DNA of 64,000 nt, from contig CM044958.1 of the NCBI GenBank assembly GCA_024516035.1, positions 27,001,755 through 27,065,754 on the forward strand, in the 5' to 3' direction. The DNA is from Bactericera cockerelli (taxonomy: Eukaryota > Arthropoda > Insecta > Hemiptera > Triozidae). This document shows, in pieces, positions 46,701 to 58,200 of the stretch (positions within the stretch are counted from its first letter, which is position 1; every line of letters begins with the position of its first letter). The notes beneath the pieces are model-generated. The model saw only the letters and a list, made by a program, of their open reading frames with translations, was not told the origin of the DNA and did not search any database. The position numbers and the translations under genes are program-made.

Positions 46701-49700
46701 GCTCCTCACCCTCACTTGAAATTGAAAAATGTCAAACTGGTATTCTTCCCACCAAATATGACGTCTCACTGTCAGCCCCTTGATCAAGGCATAATTCAAC
46801 AGTTCAAGAAACTCTATCGGAAACGACTGTTACAGAAAGCTGTCGCTGATCTAGATGCGGGCCAAACTACTGCCACGAATGTTCTGGACGCTGTGTACTG
46901 GGTGGCTTCGGCTACAAAAGAAATTAAACCAGAAACAGCTACAAAATGCTTTGTGCGATCTGGTTTCAAAAGAACGGAATCAGTTCAGCTCGAAGACACT
47001 GACAACGAAGAATCGCTGTTGGACAATGAACTGGTAAATCTCGTAAGTGACATTGACAGCAGTTGCGAAGTAGCAGATTATGTAGCCATGGATGATCACG
47101 TCCCTACTCATGATGATGATCCGGAAATGTCTACCCTCTCTCCTACCAATGACCCCGAGAGTGAGGAAGAAACTGAACCAGAAGGAGATCCTACAGTTCC
47201 GAATCCCATCAAAAGTTTGGAGGAAGCTTTAGTTACCATCAGGAATGTCTCTGATTTCCTATCTTCAAACCCAAGTACAAACACCACATTATTCTCTGGC
47301 GCTAAAAACCTGGTAGATGATCTTACCAAAGAGATCATCATAAAAAGACAACAAGTCTTAAAGCAGACTCAGCTGACTGATTTTTTCCAGAAAAAGTAGT
47401 AGACGTTCTTTTTAAAAAAATAAAAGAGAATAAATATATGTACTTTTACATTATTAATTTTGAAACCTTGTTAAAACATTACATATTGCGTTTTTTATGA
47501 CCGTTTTCTTTTTTGTTACATCTAACTACATATGTACATACATACATACATAAATAAAACGTCTTTGACGACTCCCCCTTCCCCCACCGCTTAATTTCCA
47601 ACCCCTCCATGGGATCTGATTCTACCTCCGAATAGCGGACACCTCCCAATAGCGGACAAAACATGGTCGACCGAGGTTGTCCGCAATTGGGAGGTTTTAC
47701 TGTACTTGAAAAATAAGTATACAGGGTGTCCTGTATACAGATGCAAATATTTTGAGGGTAGGTTCAGCCCACCGTGCACTATCATATGAGCAAAACTTGC
47801 AGTGAGGCATTTTGCTTCGTTAAAGAGTTATGGCCAAATCCCTGTTTTTCCCAAAGGTCTAGAGGTTACTTAGATCGATGCACATTTTTAAAGAAATGAT
47901 AGCCAGTAGTTAAGTTTTGACTTCATGTGTGGATAGTCATGCATATTTCCCTGCAAATGCAGTGGGTTGCATGAAAAAATAATGAAAGACCAGGGAGATA
48001 TTTAATCATTAGTTCAATATTTTTCTAAAATTTGATTTTTCCCTTTTTTCCCTTTCGTGAATTTAAAGTACTTCTACAATTGCAATTCTGCGTATCACTA
48101 GTTAAAAAAATACCCTCTGCTATTTTGTTTCAATAAATTCCAAGTTCTTCCAGACGCGTGAAGGAACGGATGAGATACGACCTATTAAACGGCACCAGAA
48201 GGAGAGAAATACATCTTTCAAATTTTGAATCTTGGCGCTATTGCATTTTGAAGAACACTAGATGCCTGGAGCGGTCTGTGTGACCATTTTTGTGCCAACT
48301 GCAAGTTATAAATGAAAATTTTCTGAGTACAAATAGTTCTATTAACCAATCAATCAATCAAATCTAATAATTAAAATAACAAGACGATCAATTTGTTCGG
48401 TGGAAGAGAAAGCCACAAGCCTTAACCTCGCCCTTGGTTCGCTACATATTCTTTTGGGTTCTTTTCATTTCATGTCCTGTGTTCATTCTGCAACACATCA
48501 TGTTATCATGTTTGTAGTTTATCAATAAAGTATTAATAATAATAATAGTAACCTGAAGGTTGGATGTTTGAGTTTTACCCAAGGTTAATTTTCACCACTT
48601 TTTACTTTCCTTATCCTATAATAAGGAAAGTATTGTATTCGTCGAAAATTTGACCTACCCAGTTTTTCACATTTCTGGACGAATCATAGCCTCAGGAGAC
48701 CAAAAAAGTTGTTTTCAGCCATTGGTCCGTGCGTCTGTCTGTGTGTGTGTGAACAGGATATTTCAAGAACGGTAAGAGCTAGAGACTTGAAATTTGGTAT
48801 GGAAATTAATTTTATACACCAGACGAACCACGAAACTTTTGGTTGCAATCGGCCGCAGAATGCGGCCGCAGGGCCGCAAATATTGGCCGCAAGCGCCGTT
48901 TCTATGAATTGGTTAAAGATACAAAAAAAGTTAGAGAACAACATTTTCTTAGATTAAAAAAATAATAGGAGTCTATTCTGATCATTTTTTTGATATCTTG
49001 AACTTTTTTGAACTCGGCCCCAATTTACCGGTATTTTGGGGGGGACCCGCTTGGACTAACTTTTTTATTATTCATCCTAGATGGGAGTTGTGACATATCA
49101 AATCCAATGATTTTAAGGTGCTGATTACGAATTTGATGTTTATTTTTAGCTAAATGTTACCCTTGAGTCACTAGTGGCTTTTGGTCCCGTTTCCATTCCT
49201 AATATGATAAGGAAAGTCGTGTGATGTTTACACCAGATTTTTTGTTATGTTTTTGATATCATTATTGTGATAAACACAAAAATGATATTTTTAATTTTAA
49301 TTTTAAAAATAAAATCACAATTTTTGTTGTTAGCGCAGATTCTTTCTCTATGTGTATTCTTTGTCCATAATTACACCTCTGGATGCTGATTTCGTTGCAG
49401 CCTCTCTCGTTTTTCCTCACGATAACCCTGTGACCCCGAAACCCCATTCACATAAAAGTGCACACCGACCGACCACTGTGAATGATCAATTTCCTTCTGT
49501 GAAACATCCCAGAGCAGTGTATTTATACCACAAATTACGCGCCAATTCTGTTAAAATTCAGCCAACTTTGAATTTTCCATCATGATTCAGAAGTGTTTTT
49601 TGAGCTTTGTGTGTCTTGCGTTCCATGATTTTTAAAGTGATATCAATGAGCTTTCTTTTTTCTAAAATTAAACATAATAGGGTATTTTTTTATCTAGTGA

Positions 49701-52175
49701 TACGCAGAATTGCAATTGTAGAAGTACTTTAATTTCACGAAAGGGAAAAAAGGGAAAAATCAAATTTTAGAAAAGTATTGAACTTATGATTAAATATCTC
49801 TCTGGTCTTCCAATATTTTTTCATGTAACAAACTGCATTTGAAGGGAAATATGCATGATTATCCATACATGAAGTAAAAAATTACTTACTGTCTATCATT
49901 TCTTTGAAAACGTGCATCTATCCAAGTGACCTCTAGACCTGTGGGAAAAACAGGGATTTGGCCATAACTCTTTAACGAAGCAAAATGCCCCACTGCAAGT
50001 TTTGCTCATATGATAGTTCACGGTGGGCTGAACCTACCCTCAAAATATTTGCATCTGTATACGGGACACCCTGTATAATTGAACTAGCATTAAATGTATA
50101 TTGAAATATCATCTTCAATACTCGAGAGTATTAGAAATCTAATTGAATAATCCAATTGAACCAACATTGAATAGACATTGAACTGCCGTATTCAATACTT
50201 GAGAGTGAAGGACATTATCATAACAAAATAATAGAAATGGAAGATTCGTACGAAGATAAAAACATGTTAAAAAATTCATTTGACTACAAAACACATTAAT
50301 TCTATCAATAAAACAATTTTCTCTCACTGAAATATGTATTTTAACATCTTCAATGACAAAATTTCGATTAAAAGTAGAGACTGGGGAGTGAAATTTTTCT
50401 CCACAAAAAAACTATAAACTTTGCATTATTTTACTCCGCACTTCGCAAAATTAAAGCTTTGTGGAACAGAAACACGAAATTTACTCCCCAATACAACTCC
50501 TCAAATGGCTCCGCAAAAAAAACTTTGCAAAAGTGTTTCAGGAACAGGGCCCAGTTTGACTGCTGAAGTAATGAAAATTCAGTATTACCTTGTCAGTACG
50601 TTCTATTCTTTTCAGGAGATACTCTATCACATAAAATTTAATTTATTTCTTTCTTTCTGGTTGGCAAACCTGTTGGATTGATATTCCTAAGTCGTTTGCA
50701 GTAGGTATAGTAAAAGTCTCAAGTTAGTTGGGTGTCCTTTTTTCTGTCTTGCAAGTTTGTCTCTATGTTTGATGGATTTCAGAAGACCTTGTGTCATCTA
50801 TGGTTTAAGTGGAGTACATTTTTTTCAGTAAGTTCTGGTTTCACTAGAAGAGTTAATAATGTTTTGTATTATTTGTTGTCAAACATAGACAATAACATTA
50901 CAAAGACTGACTCACGTACAATATTTAGGAATCATATTATGTAATCACTTAATTAGACTGAACATCTAAAAATGGTAAGAACAAAAGTAAGAAACTTAAT
51001 GTATATATTTAACAACCTTAACAAAGCCTGTGACAAGTCTGTGTTACGCGAAATTTTTTTTGCTATGGTACAGTCCTTATTAAAATACGGTATATCTTCT
51101 TGGGGAGGGGCATAACAAAATAACATGACTAAACTTGATAGAACACAAAACATATTACTAATTACAATATTACAAAAAGACTTTATATTCTCAAGACTTA
51201 TACCTACTATTTAATGTTCCAACAGTACAAGACATTTACATTTTTAATACAGCTGTATTTACAATTAAAAATAAACACATATGGACATTAAATACTAACA
51301 CTTACGGCAAAAAAAAATATTCAATTTAACAATATATTATTCTTCTATTGTGGAATTAAAAAACTACTTAATATATTAAATTATACGTCGGCCATGCCTC
51401 TACAGGGTGTCCCGTATACAGATGCAAATATTTTGAGGGTAAGTTCAGCCCACCGTGAACTATTATATGAGCAAAACTTGCAGTGGGGCATTTTGCTTTG
51501 TTAAAGAGTTATGGCCAAATCCCTTTTTTTCCCACAGCTCTAGAGGTCACGAGGATCGATGCACGTTTTCAAAGAAATGATAGCCAGTAAGTAATTTTTT
51601 ACTTCATGTATGGGTAGTCATGCATAATTCCCTTTGAATGCAGTTGGTTGCATGAAAAAATATTGAAAGACCAAAGAGATATTTAATCATAAGTTCAATA
51701 CTTTTCTATAATTTGATTTTTCACTTTTTTCCCTTTCGTGAAATTAAAGTACTTCTACAATTGCAATTCTGCGTATCACTAGTTAAAAAAATACCCTATT
51801 ATGTTTAGTTTTAGAAAAAAGAAAGCTCATTTATATCACTTTAAACACTTCTGAATCATGATGGAAAATTCAAAGTTGGCTGAATTTTAACAGAATTGGC
51901 CCGTAATTTGAGGTATAAATACACTGCAGCCAGCGTCGATGGCATGTTGAATACACCGGTTCCCTTCAGAACACCGAAGTTAAGCGACATCCAGCGAGGT
52001 TAAGACTTGGATGGGTGACCATTCAAATTCTAATTCTCGTGACGCTGGCTTTTCCCGGCCCCACTCAGGCTGGGTGAGGTCAATGTGAGTAGCAGGTTTG
52101 TGAGTTTCCTGCGAATGGAGGGTAAAACCCCCGTCGTGATATGACCATGGCAGTTGAAAGCGACGTTAAACCCCA

Positions 52176-52243
<68 letters not shown>

Positions 52244-55200
52244 CTGCTCTGGGATGTTTCACTGACGGAAATAGATCATTCACAGTCGTCGGTTGGCGTG
52301 AACTTTTATGTGAATGGGATTTCGGGGTCACAGGGTTATCGTGAGGAAAAATGAGAGAGGCTGCAACGAAAGCAGCAACCAGAGGTGTAATTATGGACAA
52401 AGAATACACAATTACACATGGAGAAAGACTCTGCGCTAACAACAAAAATTGTGATTTTATTTTTAGAATTATAATTAAAAATATCATTTTTGTGTTTATC
52501 ACAATCATGATATCAAAAACATAACAAAAAATTTCCGAAAATTAACATTGGGTAAAACTCGAACATCCAACCTTCAGGTTACTATTATTATTATCAATAC
52601 TTTATTGATAAACTACAAATATGATAGGTACATTCTGCAAAACAGGACATGAAATGAAAAGAACCCAAAAGAATATGTAGCGAACCAAGGGCGAGGTTAA
52701 AGCTTGTGGCTTTCTCTTCCACCGAACAAATTGATCGTCTTGTTATTTTAATTATTAGATTTGATTGTTATAGTTGGTTAATAGAACTATTTGTACTCAG
52801 AAAATTTTCATTTATAACTTGCAGTTGGCACAAAAATGGTCACACAGACCGCTTCAGGCATCGAGTGTTCTTCAAAATGCAATAGCGCCCAAATTCAAAA
52901 TTTGAAAGATGTGTTTCTCTCCTTCTGGTGCCGTTTAATAGGTCGGATCTCATCCCGTTCCTTCACGCGTCTGGAAAAACTTGGAATTTATTGAAACAAA
53001 ATAGCAGAGGGTATTTTTTTAACTAGTGATACGCAGAATTGCAATTGTAGAAGTACTTTAAATTCACGAAAGGGAAAAAAAGGGAAAAATCAAATTTTAG
53101 AAAAATATTGAACTTATGATTAAATATATCTCTGGTCTTTCAATATTTTTTCATGCAACCAACTGCATTCGAAGGGAAATATGCATAATTATCCATACAT
53201 GAAGTAAAAAATTACCTACTTACTGTCTATCATTTCTTTGAAAACGTGCATCGATCCAAGTGACCTCTAGACCTGAGGGAAAAACAGGGATTTGGCCATA
53301 ACTCAACAAAGCAAAATGCCCCTCTGCAAGTTTCGCTCATATGATAGTTCACGGTGGGCTGAACCTACCCTCAAAATATTTGCATCTGTATACGGGACAC
53401 CCTGTATAAGCTCACCTGCGCCGCACGTCTATTTTTTATAATTCTGTAAAATATAATGTCCCTGGTCCAGTATTAGGAGATTAGTGAAACAAATCCATGA
53501 AAGCAGAAATGAGACTGTTTCAACTCTGTAAGTCTAAATGACTTTTGTATAAAAAAATGACCTCGAGTAAAATATGTATGATAATTTTAGATAAGATATT
53601 TTTATTCTGTTTTTTTGTCTTCCAGGTTTCAAGCAAAAAGATGAGAAAAGATTCCATTTTGAGTTTTACAATGAAAATGAACAGCAATTCAAGAATGAAA
53701 ATCAACTCAATTTTTGGGTTGGTAACAAAACGCTGCTGTTTCTCAGAAATAACAAGAATTTAGAAAGTTTAAATAAGGACCAAGTCATTTTCATGCTGCA
53801 TTTCTTGGGACCTGACACTGCAGGTCACAACTATAAACCAAACTCAAAGTATGTATATGACTTATAACATTTTTAACCAAATGCAGTGAGGGAGCGAAGC
53901 AACCTCACTAAGTGAGATTCTCTTTTAATTTGGGTATGTTTTCAGGGACACCCTGAATACGGCGTGGTTCAAAAAAGTATGTAAATCTGTGAACCACATG
54001 TTTTATGGACCATTTCATTTCAGTGGATTCAACTCTATAAAAAAAATGGGAAAATTCTTTCTAGCGGAGTGACACGCCCCCTGGAGTAGAAAAAAGTATA
54101 CCTGTCAAATATTATTAGTTGCACCTTACCTGTTTGAGCTATTGGAACAGGATAGAAAAAATCATTCGGAACACAAGATGATTCTTATGACGTGAAAATA
54201 ATGCCCATTACACTCAGGGGCGACCATCTATTGGTATTAGAACTGATACCAATACCAAAATCAATACATAATATTTATGCATCAACAACTGTAACATTAA
54301 TTTAAAAATGAACTCTATTACATTGCAGGGAATATGCTGACAACATATTAGTTGTAGATACCATTGTGAAAGATGTCGTTCAGTTTTTGAGCAATTACTA
54401 CAACAATGACAACCAGACAGCTTTCATCTATGCCTCAGATCATGGCATGACAGACTGGGGTAAGTATAGTAGGATGATCAAGTGCAAGTTCAACATCTAG
54501 GAATAAGATTTTATTTCCTTTGCCGTTAAAATCTTTGGCTCTTTTAGGCCAAGTACTTTAGAAATGTTTAACTATAATTTTATTATATTCTCGAAACAAA
54601 AAATAGATGTGTGGGGCAATAGTTCAGGGAACAACTAAATTTTGCCATTCAAAGAGGTAATATTGCCTCAACGCTAATGTCTTGGGATAGTATTCTAGAT
54701 GAAGTGTTTTAATGTGTACAATTGTACATGTACGTTTGTACATATTCTAATCTTCTTCTTCTTTTACTCTGTCTTATCCCGCTTAAGCAGGGCCGACGTT
54801 GTTCAACCTCATGGTTGAGGTTGTTTAGTTTTGGCACATTTTTACGGCTGGATGTCCTTCCTAACGCCAACGATTCTACTTAATTTAACGTCCTGGATTA
54901 GGACGGGGGTTTTAGCCTCCATTCGCTGGGAATCGTACCAGCTACCCACATTAACCTCACTCAGCCTGGGTAGGGCCGGAATTGTCAGCCTCACGTGTTC
55001 GGAGGGAACAGAATTTTCTGTGCAAAAAGTCTACTCCGACCGGGGATTGAACCCAGGATCTCTGGACTACGGGGAGTAGTCACAACCGTTACGCCACGGA
55101 GGCTGGTTGCAAATATTCTAATAATAAGTATTTACCTACAACTAAAGCAACACATTAAGAATGTACAAATAAGTGATTGTTATGTACTCTTTATCACCCA

Positions 55201-58200
55201 TCAGGTGTTAAAATTATTGTAACAATTACACAACTTCCATTGTTTTGTGAGCGGTTGATTAAATACATAACTTCTACCTGAAGTAATGTATTTTATACGG
55301 TTCCGGGTACGTTAGTTATAGAAGGGGGAGAGGAGGATTTTAGTGGGTATTGGGCACAGATTTCTGCTCATTAGCCCCGCACATCGTTTTGAATTGGTTA
55401 TAAAATTTACCTCCTCTCCATAATAATAATAAATTGTTTTAGGATCTCACGGGGATGGATCAGATCATGAAACCGAGACCCCATTTGTAGCCTGGGGGTC
55501 TGGAGTGGGATGCACACCCTACCCCTCCTCCACTTCCCCTACATTTCTTCCCCTCTCTCGGGGGCAGCTCGACATAGCTCAGGTGGACATTGTGTCGCTC
55601 GTGTCCACCTTACTAGGAGTTCCTATTCCTGTTCATTCTGTGGTATGTAGATGTATTCAAGTATTTATGTGGTATTCGAGTATGTATGTGATTTATTTGT
55701 GGTAAAGCACTAGACCTCTTCAGATTTTTTTTTTTTTTTTTTGGTTTAACAGCAGTACTTAGACCACCACTTTTCGAAATACTACATTATTTTTCTCTAC
55801 TTGAAAAAATAGTAGTTACATTTATGAGTAACTACTCATTTTTCCCTCACGAGGTATGAACTTCTACGCTCTTGGGAATCAAACCCAGGTCCCCGTGTGT
55901 ACAGGTCTAGTGCACTACTGCACCCAGTTGCGCTGACTACAGTCTACATGTATCTTAATATATAAATGTCAAAGTCACTGACTGACCACTGACTGACTGA
56001 CTAATCATCGCTCTACAGCCCAAACCGTAAGTCCTAGGAAGCTGAAATTTGGTAGGTAGCTTTGTCTTATAGTCTAGATGTGCATTAAGACGGGATTTTT
56101 CGAAATTCCCACTACAACACCTGCTATTGGCGAAAAAGGATTTTTTGCTTTCACGGCCATGCCTCGGCCCGCAAAGCGGGCGACAGCCCTCTAGTGTAGA
56201 GATATACTCGTAAGATAAATATCGTGCGTATCTAAGTACAGGGGAATCTCCCCTTTTAAACTTCCTAAAAGTGGAAAAGTAGAATTTCTGAATGAGTGTT
56301 ATGGCAAAAGAAAAAATCTGTTTCTACTTAAGTTATCCATTATCCAATCTCATTACTCATAAGTTTTGTTTCTATATATTTCATACTAATGATATACATG
56401 TGATAAGTAATGATTTGCCATAAATGTTCGGGTTGACCATTCTTCTTTATCACTTTGAGTCCCAGAGCTGGGATCGGCGAGTGAGCACGAGGGACCACAA
56501 ATTTCAGAACTCAACACTCATACATTGCTCCCAAGGACCACTAGAACCTATTCTCCATGAGAAACACATAGAAACGAATACCATATAGAGTACTCATGTC
56601 CACAATCAAATTTCGGGTGAGGGTCATATATGGTACTCATGTCCTTTGTGAAATGTCAGCTGAGAGTCATATATATGGTATTCATGGGCTCAAAGTGTTA
56701 TGGATTATGGAGTTGTCACCACTCTTATAATGACCTCTTACTCTCTATATCCTAACTTCTATATCTCTACTTGTACTGAAGTAGTACTGAAAATAATTTA
56801 TATTTCAGGGCAAGCTACCTCTGCAGTATCTATCTCTGGATAAATCCCAGCAAGCAAGAGTCACCTACTCTAATGCTATACAAATCTACAATGCATTCTA
56901 CACTCTCCGCTCACAACGTCGAGAAAGAATTGCCAACTTCCTTTTTATTCCATTCCACAAATTGACTGAGACTGAGGAAGCAAACTTTTTCCATAAAATA
57001 GAACTTGCGTTTAAACAAGAAGACTTTGATTCAGTGGTAAGATTGATGAGTTAGGCACCTTTTTTCTTATTTTTGTCAATATTGGCTAGAGCTGGGTGGA
57101 GTAATGGTCTCCAGTCAACTTAGGCTTGTCCTGAAGCAATCAACCATCGTACAAACTTTTTCTTTATGAGCCATTAAACCTTTGGAAAACTGCAAGCTAG
57201 GCTGGCTTGCCAGGGTTGGCTTGTCCTCTAGCGAGATACTGGTCTTTTCCCTGTTTAACTCACCCTAGCCAGACCGGGGACGTTGGACTTTTTTTTTAGA
57301 CTTTGCTCTATGATTGAAAAACCCGAGACTATTGCAGCTATCTGCCACAGGTCTTGGCTTTTGTTTGGTTTTAGGTAGAGTGTTGCACTCTAGTGAGAAA
57401 AGAAAGTAAAAAGTGACTACAACTATAACAAGCAGGAGATAGCGAAAAATGTCATTTTCACAAGCTCTTAATTAACTCTATGGCACATGTATAATATTTT
57501 CAATTCCAATATAGAAGTTTCGGATATTTCCGAGGACATCACAGTATCAGGGTTCCTGTATTACAACTGAGAATAAGAGAGAACCCAAACTTTTTCTGTG
57601 TGAAAAATAGTCAGGAGGTCCGTGTTCACCAGTGATAACAGCTATGCTGTTCTACAATAAACACTCATCTAAGTTGGATTTAACCATGCATGTATTCACA
57701 TAGTACTTAGAGGGAAATTTATAAATATTGAAACATTGTAGATAAATAATAAAATTCATTATCATTATCATGTAATTACAACAAGTTGCGTTTGAAAAAA
57801 GAAAAGAAACTCCAGTTTAGCCGGTTTTCTCAACCGATTTTTATGAATCTTTTTGATGTTAATTTAAAAGCTTTTCTTTTTTTATCGACATTATGCTGTG
57901 ACATTATTTTTCCGGATATTTTTTTTTGTCTTTCGATTTCCCGCTCCCTAAAAACCCCCCTTTCGAACGTATAGAAACTACTTTCTTTAATTTTTCAGAT
58001 ATCTGAGTGCAAGCGGCTCATGAAGCTCTCACTAGAAGGTCTGGTGTACTTCCACACGTACCACCAGACTCACCTGCTAGTCTGCATCTCTGTGGCTTAT
58101 CTCGGACTTCTGCGGCTTCTTCTCACCTCTGCTCGGGACTTGGTCGGGGTATCGGACCTTCAGCTCAATTTTCGTCAGAAGAAAATTTACATTGCTACTG

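Larger units (their letters stand above)
44851..50553. mobile_element. outer inverted-repeat element of a nested stack
   Basis: CTGGGCCTTGTTCCTGAAAG at 44851 and the inverse CTTTCAGG-type end finishing GGGCCCAG at 50553 (GTTTCAGGAACAGGGCCCAG) are inverted termini. Subterminal ACTCCGCA and AAACTTTGCA-type blocks also mirror each other (about 44885-44975 and 50435-50530). Tigger and long-TIR copy 2 have inserted between them. No own coding frame remains. Confidence 0.65.

Noticed and set aside
45532..46799. Several minus-strand frames over the Tigger transposase
   Set aside because: Shadows of the plus-strand transposase gene, which has clear family motifs.
52141..52344. Open frame rich in lysine
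   Set aside because: It is the translated A tail of the SINE.
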